From Hydractinia symbiolongicarpus (Eukaryota; Cnidaria; Hydrozoa; Anthoathecata; Hydractiniidae), in the NCBI RefSeq assembly GCF_029227915.1, contig NC_079878.1, forward strand, positions 23,711,501 through 23,775,500: DNA of 64,000 bases. The letters are read 5' to 3'. The notes beneath the pieces were generated by a model, which did not search any database, had not been told where the DNA came from, and worked only from the letters and a program-made list of their open reading frames with translations. Shown here piece by piece: positions 50,301-60,918 of the stretch. The position numbers and the translations under genes are program-made. Each line of letters opens with the position of its first letter. Within the stretch, counting starts at the first letter, position 1.

Positions 50301-53300
50301 GAAAAGATTCAGTTGCTATCAATGGTCAGAATGTTGATTTGTGTGAAAAATTAGAGGAGGAAGTAGAGGAAAATATTAAATGCAAAGGTTTTAATGGTGG
50401 TTATCAGACAAATGGTGCTACTGTTTACATGCAATTAGAAAACATGGGAGGGGAGAAATATTGTGTTCATAAACTCCAACTTAAAGAAAATGTTGAAAAC
50501 ACAGCTATCATACAGGATATGGAAATAGTTGGTGAAAATAAAGAACAAGTTGCTGCTGAAATCATTACAGATATTGTCAGTGTTATAGATAGAAGTGTCA
50601 CTAATGACAAGGTTCTTGATTTTGTTGATGTATGTGAACCCAAGGGCAATAATTCTGATAGTTTACACAATCAAAGTGTAGGTGAAGGCAAAGATGCAGT
50701 TTTGGTCAATCGTGTTGCTGGTAGTGTGAGTTATAAGGTGGATAATCCTACTGTTTATACACAAGTAGAATCAAACGAAGGGGACAGATATTGTGTTGAT
50801 GAACCTCTACATGGACAGAATGTTAAGGAAACGAATATTGCTGGTATACAGGATATGAAAATAGGTTGTGAAAATAAAGAACAAGTTGCTGAAATCATTG
50901 CAGATGTTGTCAGTGTCCAAGGTCGAAATTACAAGAGTGCAGATGTGGTTGCATCAGGTGTAAATACGTACAAGAACAGTACTTACCAATCAAAAAAAAA
51001 GATTCAGGAAAATATTGGCAGTGGTGTAAATAAAAAGAATGTCATTGGTGGAGATAAATTTGCAGACTACTACAAGGACATAGATTTTGCCAAGCTGGAT
51101 TGTAGTGACGATGATGTAAAAATTACTTATCCGGTATGTATGCAATTCATGATTCCGTTTAAAGTATAATTTTTAATTGTATTGATGATAAATATTTATG
51201 TTTCAGGAAATTGAAATTGTCCCTGATTTCAGCAGTTCTGACAGTGAAACAGTAAGTATTGAAGGTCCAGTAATTCCACTAATAATACTTAAAAATTTTA
51301 AACTTACTATTCATTTTTTAGTGTTCCATTTTGAATGGTAGTGATGAAGAAACAACTTTTCCATTAAAAATTAATTTTAGGTAATTATTGTTTTCAAATA
51401 TTACAAAAAGTGATAAAATATTACAAACGAAACTATGAAAAATTGGTGTTTTTATGGTGTCATTCACATGAGATTTGCTGTAAACGACGTAAACAATGCT
51501 TTTTTAATCGAAATTAAAGTAACTTATTTAGTTCTTTAAAGATAATTTTGTTGTAATATTTCTATGTTTATTTTTTAGAAATGACAAAACTGAAACACTG
51601 GTATGTTAGAATTCTCCCATATACATTTTTGTTATAATGAAGAAGAACTATTTTGTTCATCACTAACATACTGCCAGGCAGCGAGTGGGATTCGAACTCC
51701 GGACCCTAGAGTTGGGAGCCAAACACAAAAGCACTACACCACACTACGGCAATATGTTAGATAGTTTATCTGGATGGTGCATATACATAGGTGAATCTTT
51801 ATTGCGATATAATAAAGATTCACCTATGTACATTTTTGTTTTTGAAGATTTTGAATTGTGAGGAGGAGATATAGATAGCACCTGATTTAATATAAGAAAT
51901 GCCTAGACTATTACCGTTATAATTATGCTATAAAGACATTGCACATTTTTTTTATTGGAATACAGTATAGTTGAAGTCCACTAGAAAGTTGTACGGTATG
52001 ATAATTATAGTAATAAATTGATGCTATTTTATTTTTAGACAAAAGTATTGGAGAAGTTCGTATGTATTCCATCATTACTCATATATTTTTTACATTGCAG
52101 CATTTCTAATTTAAATTTAATACAAATGCCGGTATATTTTCAGCAAATGTTAGTTCAGGTTAATAAAATTTTCATGTTTTTTTTGCTGCTAAAATAACTG
52201 TCATCGATTTACCTAAATGTTGAAAATTATGAATTGTTGAAGTGAAAAAATGAAAAATTAACTTCATGGTAAAATTACCTGACAGTTAATTTTGGTTTAC
52301 AAAGGTTACATTGTGATGCACTGGTTACAATTAGAGAAAATTATAGGAAATTCTTTATTTATTCAGAATTTCATTAAATTTAAAAGATTAGATTTTATAA
52401 AACCAAATCTTTTTTTGTGCTCAGTAACTTTTCCATTTAACGACAATTGAATGGTTTATTGGTTGAAAACTTATTTTTGTAGAACTTTTGTTGAAAATCA
52501 TGAAATATTGACATTTTGTGAGAATTTAATTTCTCGGATTTGACCCAAACTTGCTTAATTTGCCTTGTGCATTGAAGGCATGTAATTTCAATTTTTTTGT
52601 TTTTATTTTTTTAAAAATTTATTTTAAAAGTACTTGTTTTATCAGTTGTCTGATGTTATGACTTGGTAATAAAGCATGCACCACCAAATGATTACTTAAT
52701 TAAAGCAATATGTAGTGTAGTTCCAGCATTCATGCCAAAGTAAGAAGAATGTTAATTCTGGGAGTCCAATTTTCTCATCTCCTGCATTTATAAGGTCAAA
52801 GTCCAAAATCAATTCCATTAGGTCCTACGGTCAATAGTAATAATTAAATACACCTAATAGTTACTCTTTATTAATGTTAGATGAAAGTTGATCTTGAAGA
52901 AATAGAAACTCTAGCATCGACAAAGGTATTGTATGTTTGTAATAACTTTTCATACATCCTTGCATAGCTTTTTTTATATCTGGAAATTTTGCAGGTGTGT
53001 CAAGTTGCTGAACATACGCAGACCATTAGGGAAGTCAGCTGTTGTGAACAAGTGAGTTTTGTGATGATGCTTATTTAATTTACAATGATTTGTTCAGCCC
53101 TTTTGAACTACCAACAAGTTGCTTCCTAATTTATTATTTTTAATTATCAATAGTATTATTTAACACAAACAGGTTTCAGTGAAAAATGATTCTGGTTTGG
53201 AGATTGATGAGGATTTAGACATTGTGAATACTGATAGTGAACAGGAAACAATTGAAGCCGAGTCTAAAAAACTGCAGGTACTATTATCGATGCATTTTAA

Positions 53301-56300
53301 GATTGTGTAAACTTATATACTACTGACTGATTAATACTTTCCAATGCTATTTTATTTAAATTTAGGATTATTGATGCAAGGCTTTATGTTTTGTGTTATG
53401 TAGCAATTCTAGAATCATCTTATCTTTTTATTTCAGAAAAAAAGTCCTTACAAAAAACCGTATAGAATGTGCATTTATTGTTCTATAATGTCTTCAAAAT
53501 TGAGCAGACACATTAAAAAATGTCATAAGGAAAATGAAAGAGTGAAAAATGCACTAAAGATGACTAAGGTGAAGCAAATTGAGGAATGGAAAAAAATTAA
53601 AAGGGAAGGAATTTTAATGTACAACAAGTTGCAAGCTACCACAGAAAATCCTATTTTCCAAGGAGAACGTCAAAGAAAGAAATACTTGGAATTGCAACGT
53701 TGTAATTTATGCTCTGCTTTTATCTCTAAGCGTTTCTTTGCCAGCCCCAAAAGAACGTGCATGAGAAGACAAGATGCTGTCCCAACAGGCTTGCCATTGT
53801 CACTGGACTTCCTTCCAATGTCACTCCAAATGTCGGATCAATTCAAGGAAGTCATTTTGGCCAAGCTTAGAGATGATCCCGTAGGTAAGTTATCATTTTT
53901 ATATTTACGTTACGAGCTTTTTTTCATACTTTGTTCATAGTTTAGCAATTGATTTGTAGGACAGCTTTATGGTGATAACATCCCTGTTCTTTACATTTGT
54001 TACCAATTCATGAAATTTTCATTGTTCTTTATTAAATTATTACGAATAACTACAGTAATCAAAAATAATAAAAAATTGCAAAGGAAACTTCTGGGATTTA
54101 AGGAGTTAAAAAATACTTGCACTATTCATTAAAAGTCCTTATGTATTTCATAGAAATCCTTAATTCATTCAAATAATTATTTAATAAACATAATCATGTT
54201 ACATCCTGGATATGATCAAGTGTAACATTTTTTTTTTGTTTTTTATGAGCGAAATAGTAAAAAAAGTGTTCAATTAAAGTTGTAGTTTAATTTAAAAAAA
54301 ATATATGAATTGATCTTTTAGATTATTGACCTAATTCATAAAATTATGTTTTCAAAAGGTTTTAAGTTTATTTCGTTAAAATAAATACTCACAAATGTTT
54401 GACAGAAAAAAAATGTAGGTTTATTTAATTTGTATTCACGCCCCCAAAGGTTTAAGAACATCTATTTTAATGTACAACCTTCCACTGTACATTAAAATTG
54501 ATGCAAATAATGTTTTTTTCAATTTTCTAAACCTTTAAACACAAAATGAATATTTGCAAATTTAATTTGCCTTGTTTAATAATAGGAAATATATGTCGCA
54601 AAGATGAAATGATATTACGAATTGGAATGAAGTTGTTTGCAAAGCTTGTAGTCAAAAAAGAAAAAGCAGCCACCGTGAATAAATCTGTTAGGGGTCATAT
54701 GCGAGTGTTAGGTAGCCTGTACCAATCTTTTAAGAGGATGAATGGCGTTTGTCATGATCATGGTAATTTGTTAGATATGTTTGTGCGAAAGAATTTTACG
54801 TGTTTTACTGATGCCATTGACGCTGTTACTTTGAATGTTGATCGTAGTCTTAAGCCAGGACTACGCCAGAATGTTTTTTACATCATCAACAAAAGTGTAA
54901 AAATATTGTATGCTCATCAATATATGTTAGCTAACGAAGAGGAGGCCAGTGAAATCGAAAAATTTATGGTATGCTATAAAGCCAACGAGGATTGCATGGT
55001 TTCCTCTGCACGATACGAGCTTGAAAAAAAAAGGCTAGTTAAAATAAGAAAACCATGTCAGTTGCCTTTGGAAAGCGACATTGAGAAAATACATCAACAT
55101 ATTCTCAAGAGAATGGGTGAACTACTGTGTGTTTTTGAGTTATGGACTGCTCACTCTTTTGTTGAACTGAGGAACTTAGTACTCACACGACTAACATTAT
55201 TGAATGGGCGCCGTGGTGGGGAAACAAGTCGCCTCCTAGTAAAAGATTGGTTAGAAGCAGAAAGCGATAATTGGATTGATCAACAACGTCTTCAGAGTTT
55301 GAATGAAGCTGACAAACTATTAGTGAGTTCACTAAAAATAACCTACATGACGGGTAAAGGAAATCATCATTTGGTGTCTGTTTTATTTCCAAACGACACT
55401 ACTTCTGCTATGAAAAGGTTAGTTGATCCAAAATTTAGATTCAAGGCTGGTATCGATAAAAATAATGATTTTGTGTTTGCCAGCACACAGCTGTCATCTT
55501 TAAATGTGTCTGGCTGGCATGCATTGAAAGAAGTCTGTAAGAAACTAGAACTTACCAATGTGGAAATTATAAATGCAACCACTAATAGACACCGCGTCAG
55601 CACTTTATATGCTGCGTTGGACCTGCCACAACAGGAAAGACAACTGTTCTACGCCCATATGGGTCATTCTGAAAGCATGAATAAAGATATTTATCAAGCC
55701 CCATTAGCTTTAATGGGAGTCACAAAGATTGGAAAACAATTAATAAATCTCCATGCAAGCGGTATGTATTTATTTGTTAGGGAGGAGCCTTTCTGTATGG
55801 AATAAAATTGTGGAAGTGGCACGCATTCTAGGTAACAACTTTATCATAGATCATGAGTGGTAAATTTAATTTTTTTCTTGTTTATTGAGATTTAGGAAAC
55901 CAGGATATAATGGAAGACTTGCCAGGTTATGTTTTATTAAACCTTTTTTTATAAATTTTTGTCGTTTTAACCACTGTATTTCATTTATTTGTTTAATTTT
56001 TTCTTATAATGTATTTAACAAATGTTCAAATCAGCTAATATTATTTCACGATTATTATGATCGAAATAATACGTGTTCCAAATTTGATTTCATTAAAAAA
56101 TTATTAAAAGATTGCAGATGAGCAAAATGTAGAATGACTTTTCATGATTAGCAAGTCTTTCAGTGTTTATAACTTGATTGTTTATAGATAACGGTCATAT
56201 TGAAGAAACTGATAAAAGTTTAAAAACATTTAAAGACAAAACTCATACAGGTATGTTTGCTTTTTCTAATGTTGTCTGGTGCAAATAGAGAAAATTTCTG

Positions 56301-58376
56301 TTAGTTACAAAACTCGTTATTTTGTTCTTTTTATGAGTCATTGTTTTTGATGAAATTTTTTCAAATCAATGTGTGATCCAAAACCTAAAGATCTTTCCCA
56401 TCATTGTTTTATATTGTTTGGAAAATTACCTTGAAGCTGCTCAATGGACTACATAGCAGACTAATACTTTCTTTCTTTAGAAGACAAGAAATTGGCAACT
56501 AACTATGCAGTGACAAGTACTCCCGTAAGAACATCAGCTGAAGGTTAATACTTCACTGTAGTTTATTGATTCAATCCTTTGGGCCTCAGTTACTTGCAAA
56601 GTGTTTGTTTTTTTTTGTTTTTTTATTCAGCGACAAAGACAAAAAGATCAGTGGGGAAAAGAGTGATGATGCTGTCGAGCAGTTCATCGGATGAAGAAGC
56701 TATTGAATCAAAAAATGGTTAGTTTTAAATTTAATTTAAAACAACGTCTGATTTATAATACCAACCATGACCTTGTTTTAGATATACGATGGTTTTTTTT
56801 TTGTTTTTAGTACCAGTTGAAGCTAGGAAGTATCCTTTGCGTGGTGAGTGGTTTGATTTTTGATTTTTTTGTCAAACAATATTTATTCAACCTGTCCTAC
56901 TCTGCGTTGTGGGAAATGTTTATTTATAGAACATTGAATTTGAAAACCAGACCTTATTTGTTTTAAATCTCACATAGGTCAATTAAAAATCATATCTGGT
57001 CTTGATGAAATATAAGTTGTTTTTATAGTCCTCTATGCAAAATATATTACTTAACGTTTTTGCGGAAAATTGTCTAGTATCACTAATATTAAACGTAATA
57101 TTCTTACAAATTAAATGTACTTAACTTTTTTTCACTTACTTAAAAGTAATTGCGAGTTCACCGAAATAAAAATGTATTTTTTGTTGACCATTTGATTGTA
57201 CATTTGACTTTGAATTATAGGCAGATCAAAAAAAAGAAAAAAGTACGTTAAAATTACTGGTGAGTATCCTTTCAAGAGTCTTTCTGTTTTAATTATTTAT
57301 TTTAGTTTTCTCAATAACACTTAGACAGTTATGAAAATTATTTATATACCGAGAAATATCAACCTGGATTGTTTAAAATTTATGGGATGTACAAGTATTT
57401 TTTGCAAAAGATGTATTTCATGTTTATGAATATCCATTTCTATCTAGATGCCCAAATTAGAGATGATTCATGTGATCCTACTTCCTATGAAGGTAAGTGA
57501 TGTAAAAAATTAAGTTTAAAGAAACCTTTGTAGGTTGCTTCGTGTGCAAATTAGATTTTAAAGAATTTGGCGTCTTCCCCAATCTTAAATTCTCTCAGAA
57601 AGTCAACTTTCCAATGATCCTGGAGATTAAATATGTTGAAAAATGCTTAGATCTTTCAAGTGTCATTAACTTTACTGATTTTTGAGTTGCCATAGTATAA
57701 AAACGCTGCTATATATAAGTTATAAAGGACAATATTTTTTCTGTTAAAGCAATAATAGTTTGAATGGTCGTCTTGCTAACCAAGAGTTATAATTTCCAGG
57801 AATTTTCTAGTTTAAAAAAACAACCAGATTTTATTCCAATAGATAAAGAAGAGAATGAGAGATTGAAATGCAAACGTAGGTTGAACACTTTTATCGCTTC
57901 TTCATTTATATAGGTTTAGTTAAACCACTTTTTTAGGTTTGATATTAACAAAACTTATCTTATTGTTGCTTTTATACTTAGCTGTCAAATCCAGTGTCAA
58001 GTGGACTCCGGAATTAAATAAAGTGTTCTTCGAAGAATTTGGTTGTTACGTGCGTCGCACCAATGATCGACCATTTCCAGGTATCAAATAATTTAGCTTT
58101 TGTTCGATGGTTTTTAAGTATAGGTAAATAAATTGTTTGAACAATCACTTGCAAATGAGGCATAGTTGCTTAAAGCAACTATTTTTTGTCTTTTGTGCGA
58201 GTATACTCAATCATTCTTGCATTATTTTAGGTCGACTGGAAATGGAAAATTTTGCAAAAAGTTACTTTGGATCAGCCAATTTTGCCTTCGCTGTGCGAAC
58301 AAAAATAAACAACGAGCGGAAAAAGTTCGATGACATAAAGAATAAAAGGTTGAAAGAAATTGGACTAACTAGTTAA
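46505..58376 (+). CDS. Large multi-exon gene: SET methyltransferase, zinc finger, tyrosine recombinase, Myb/SANT-like
   Basis: About 29 plus-strand exons with GT/AG borders form one gene. Exons: 46505-46613, 46686-46836, 47107-47305, 47927-48095, (48908-48964, 49042-49071, 49152-49184, 49722-49784), 50109-51133, 51207-51251, 51322-51380, 51579-51600, 52039-52059, 52144-52158, 52881-52925, 52995-53051, 53173-53277, 53437-53884, 54586-55761, 55896-55925, 56188-56250, 56481-56543, 56631-56717, 56811-56843, 57221-57259, 57448-57492, 57843-57875, 57982-58080, 58231-58376. Skipping the four bracketed exons gives an intact frame of 4284 nt (~1427 residues). The bracketed exons are phase 0-0 and cannot follow exon 4 or join exon 9 in frame, so they imply another isoform or a missed exon. 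The start codon lies upstream and was not found. Stop TAA at 58374-58376, possible AATAAA at 58850. Domain order suggests a nuclear protein combining lysine methylation with a Crypton-derived DNA-binding recombinase fold; function is inferred. Confidence 0.8.
47927..48095 (+). CDS. Exon 4, possible short zinc-finger-like segment
   Basis: Open 169-nt exon with acceptor CGTAG and donor GTAAAG, phase 0 in, phase 1 out. It encodes FDKMEGSVQQNYVLLRWKI... and ends CYVCELLISHEYFIKHR, a C-x2-C followed by spaced His residues. Its phases fit exon 3 upstream and exon 9 downstream, which supports it. Confidence 0.55.
50109..51133 (+). CDS. Exon 9: large acidic exon with internal duplication
   Basis: The exon begins after TTTTAG (phase 1 in) and ends at GTATGT (phase 0 out), coding ~341 residues. 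It is acidic and poor in hydrophobics, so probably disordered. Two ~130-residue repeats are evident: VDVYEPKNN...VGEGKDSVAING...TVYMQLEN..GEKYCV...IQDMEIVGENKEQVAAEII, then VDVCEPKGN...VGEGKDAVLVN...TVYTQVES..GDRYCV...IQDMKIGCENKEQVAEII. The repeat is also visible at DNA level (TGAAAATAAAGAACAAGTTGCTG). No known domain. Confidence 0.8.
51207..53277 (+). CDS. Exons 10-17: run of very short exons
   Basis: Eight exons of 45, 59, 22, 21, 15, 45, 57 and 105 nt encode an acidic, Ser/Glu-rich linker (EIEIVPDFSSSDSET, NDKTETL, DLDIVNTDSEQETIEA). All but the 59/22 pair are phase 0-0. The 15-nt microexon (52144-52158, QMLVQ) has weak flanks and is the least certain. Confidence 0.55.
51672..51754 (-). 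repeat. tRNA-like SINE head in intron 12
   Basis: On the minus strand the sequence reads GCCGTAGTGTGGTGTAGTGC (A-box-like) and then GGAGTTCGAATCCC (B box) at tRNA-like spacing. The arms do not fold into a complete tRNA, so it is taken as a SINE head or tRNA pseudogene. It is distinct from the SINE at 33480. Confidence 0.7.
51784..51830. repeat. Perfect 20-bp stem, 7-nt loop hairpin in intron 12
   Basis: Left arm 51784-51803 (TACATAGGTGAATCTTTATT) is exactly complementary to 51811-51830, separated by GCGATAT. It lies just downstream of the SINE head, inside an intron of the SET/recombinase gene. It may be a tiny foldback element or a precursor of a small RNA; the sequence cannot decide. Confidence 0.9.
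53437..53884 (+). CDS. Exon 18: zinc-finger-like region
   Basis: Phase 0 in, phase 1 out. It contains YRMCIYCSIMSSKLSRHIKKCHKEN, a C-x2-C...H-x4-H finger, then a basic helical stretch, then LQRCNLCSAFISKRFF and RTCMRR, a second partial finger. This arrangement precedes the recombinase domain in related invertebrate and fish proteins known to me only in general form. Confidence 0.75.
54586..55761 (+). CDS. Exon 19: Crypton-type tyrosine recombinase domain
   Basis: The 392-codon exon encodes a core-binding helical part followed by the catalytic fold. Visible catalytic positions: NGRRGGE (box I Arg at 55212-55214), NRHRVST (box II Arg 55587-55589 and His 55590-55592), MGH (His 55665-55667) and the candidate nucleophile Tyr in DIYQAP (55692-55694). 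The first His of the canonical H-x-x-R is not conserved. This matches the tyrosine recombinases of Crypton transposons and their domesticated relatives. Being one exon of an intron-rich host gene, it looks domesticated; catalysis is possible but unproven. Confidence 0.85.
55896..57875 (+). CDS. Exons 20-27: run of phase-1 small exons
   Basis: Exons of 30, 63, 63, 87, 33, 39, 45 and 33 nt are each a multiple of three in length and all phase 1-1. Each can therefore be skipped without losing frame. They encode a charged linker with SSSSSDEEAIESKN and a basic KKRKKYVK that could act as a nuclear localisation signal. The set implies extensive optional splicing. Confidence 0.7.
57982..58376 (+). 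CDS. Exons 28-29: C-terminal Myb/SANT-like segment
   Basis: Exon 28 (57982-58080) gives VKWTPELNKVFFEEFGCYV...RPFPG and exon 29 (58231-58376) gives RLEMENFAKSY...RTKINNERKKFDDIK, then TAA. The WTxE...F...PG...R..K pattern resembles the Myb/SANT-like tail found after recombinase-like domains in this protein type. DNA binding is inferred. Confidence 0.7.
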
Positions 58377-59488
58377 TCATGCAGTTATTTTTGCTTTACT
58401 AATTTTTTGTTTGGATATACTGACTTAAGCTAACTTGTGAAGTTGTCGCTTTGAATTACCTAATTTCTAGTCATTTTGGTGTCTATTTACATTCCTGCGT
58501 TCTGTACATGTATTACGCACAAATGAGTTAGTGTGGATTTTTTTCCTTTTTTTTTAAGTTATGAATCGATCCATTTATTCTTTGCAATTTATTTGTAATT
58601 TTATGTTCAGAAAGAAAAATTAGTCCACATTTTGCTTTCTTTATTTCTCCTTGGTTCAAACCTGTGAAATGACTATGTGTCATCCTATAGGAAATGTTTT
58701 GCGCCAATACACTAATAATTACCGTCGGGTAGACCTTTTGTACCTTCTCACGGTCACGTTATACGCAAGTGATTTTGCTGTTTCACCAATCTTCGGAGTA
58801 ACAGGTGTTTCAAGTGTAAATCCACTTCCGAACAAACTGGACAGAAATTAATAAATTGATTAAACGTAGTTTTACATTATTTGCTCAAAAATATGAAGTG
58901 AAAATACATAATAGTTTTAGAAACAGCGAAAAGCTCACATTTAAAACGACTGCTTCAAGAATATTTTTTTCCGACATGAACGGAACAGGTAAATAAGGCA
59001 TGATTGGGTATAAATCATAAGCCATTCTTTTCGTTTACCGAAATTTTATGATCCTGCAAGTGGAAAATTGTCTTAGAGTAAAGAGTTGTTTTAATGTCTT
59101 TTCCGTTTCTTGAGATCGATCAAAGAAGGGTAAACTTCGTTAGTTCGCACAAATATTGACATCTGGTTAGAGTAAACAAACAAAAAACCAATAAAAAATA
59201 TGCCTCACCGGTCGTTATACCACAAATAAGGCACTTCTTATTTCCATCATTTGATTAGAGAAGTACTATTTCAGAATTTTTTCTTAACATCTTCTAAAAT
59301 GACCTAGTTAGCATTTCTAATCAGTTTATTTTCAGTTCTTCTCAGTTATAAGAAGATAAAATATAATTTGTACTGTAGCTGTATTGTAGAAAAATAATTT
59401 ACCAAAGTCAAGGTGAAAACCCTGCATTTTCCTTATCCTAACCAGAAATTTTATGATTTCATTCTTTTAATTTCTTCAGATTCTAAGA
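58377..59488. other. 3' flank of the large gene, no further gene recognised
   Basis: It probably includes the 3' UTR. AATAAA at 58850-58855 is the first plausible polyadenylation signal noted. The frame 58651-58851 has no domain. Confidence 0.45.
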
Positions 59489-59575
59489 TTACGGAGTTTA
59501 ATACCGCGCAGGTCTGCCCACTAGAAAAGCGCTTGTAGGAAAAAAAATTTAAAACCCCGGCAGAGCGTAAGGCAT
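59489..59575 (+). repeat. Dispersed repeat family 4, copy 2
   Basis: ATTACGGAGTTTAATACCGC, GCAGGTCTGCCCACTAG, then AAGCGCTTGTAGG match copy 1 (29834) and copy 3 (60775-60845, inverted). Confidence 0.75.
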
Positions 59576-60432
59576 AAGGAAAACATGAATTAGTGACCTT
59601 TTGCTTTGTATTTTTACTCTTTAAAATACTGCGATAAATTGATTTATTAATTATTTAAAATACTCAGTACTCACATAAGAGCTTGTCCAGAAGAAACAAG
59701 GTTCAAGATCGAAACATGCTAAAATTGCTTCAAGCTGTAGCTGCACCAATGTTACAAATGAAAAAACTTTATTTATGGCAGCTAGTTACATCACAAGTTT
59801 TCATTATTGTCTTAAAAATACCGCAATGCGTAAAAAGGGAAAGTAACAACAATTGTCATGTCTTACCTAGCTATCTTGCTATAATGGGTTAGGAGATGAG
59901 ACGCAATAATAAGAAACAAGTTGGAATGATTTTTTATTGTTATAGCATAGCTAGCACGAGAGATTTATTTAGCACTTTGCATTTCAAAAGTAATGTGCAC
60001 ATAATTGTGCAAAAAGGAGTTATTAGATATTCAATGCTGAAGCTTAAAATATATATATATATATTTGTAAATCATGTCCGTAACGGAGAATAAAGGTAGG
60101 TAAAACATGGTATAGTGTTCCCTAATTCCCGAATGTTTATAAATAACTTTCTAATTATTTGTGCACTCAAAAAAAATTTATATTTTTTTGTCCTAAAGGA
60201 AGATTGGGGAGACACGTCCCCCGAATCTCACTATTGTACTTTGAAAAATTAAAGGGGACACAAAAAATGTGGCTATCGCCGAAACCCCATAAAACATACC
60301 CTAGCTGTGTCAGCATCCCAAATAGGTTTCGAATATTAAAATTGTTTTGAGCAAAAAAGCTTTGTTCATGAAATATGAGGTGTCACCTTATTATACATTT
60401 CGAGCGGGGTCCCCCTAACGTGGAATAAAGAA

Positions 60433-60433
<1 letters not shown>
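59576..60433. other. Intergenic; flank of (AT)n repeat
   Basis: Short frames only. 60196-60420 shares GGGGACAC, GGTGACA and AGGGGGAC blocks (inverted) with the right flank of the (AT)n run at 30187-30308. Confidence 0.5.

Positions 60434-60486
<53 letters not shown>
60434..60486. repeat. (AT)n microsatellite, ~53 bp
   Basis: Uninterrupted TA dinucleotide run. The minus-strand frame through it (Tyr-Ile repeats) is an artefact. Confidence 0.95.
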
Positions 60487-60489
<3 letters not shown>

Positions 60490-60765
60490 ATGTAACTAGC
60501 TACCAAAATAAGGTTTCTTTCTCTCTTGACTGCCAACTTTTCATAAAATGAGTTTACCCACAACTTGAAGCAAGAATAACCAAATTTAGGTCTTGAACTT
60601 TCATAATATACACTCTTATGTCAGTACTGAGTATCCTTCCTTTTAATAATTGTCTTCCCTTAAATCAATATATCTCCCCAGTTTAAAAAGTGAAAATAGA
60701 AAGGAACTGTGACTAGTGACTAATTCTCTGCCTGCTGCATGTTTTCCCTAGCAAATGCTTAATGC

Positions 60766-60864
60766 TCTGCGGGGGATTTCAAAATTTGTCCCTACAAGTG
60801 CTTCGCTATTGCCCAGATCCGCGCGGTATGAAACTCCGTAATAAAAAAAAACCCGGCAGGGTCA
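60766..60864 (-). repeat. Dispersed repeat family 4, copy 3
   Basis: In inverted orientation this shares TTACGGAGTTTCATACCGCG, the CTGGGCAATAGCG block and CTTGTAGGGACAAATTTTG with copies at 29834 and 59489. It ends just upstream of the membrane-protein exon. Confidence 0.75.
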
Positions 60865-60918
60865 ATAAATATAAATTTCTTTGGTCTCATTTTATATTTA
60901 GCGATAATCCAGATTTTA

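Noticed and set aside
55183-55603. Antisense frames over the recombinase exon
   Set aside because: They are shadows of the long recombinase frame, which has clear catalytic motifs.
58651-58851. 66-codon frame downstream of the large gene
   Set aside because: It falls in the likely 3' UTR, has no known domain and no splice support.
60366-60563. Minus-strand frame with Tyr-Ile repeats
   Set aside because: It is a translation of the (AT)n microsatellite.
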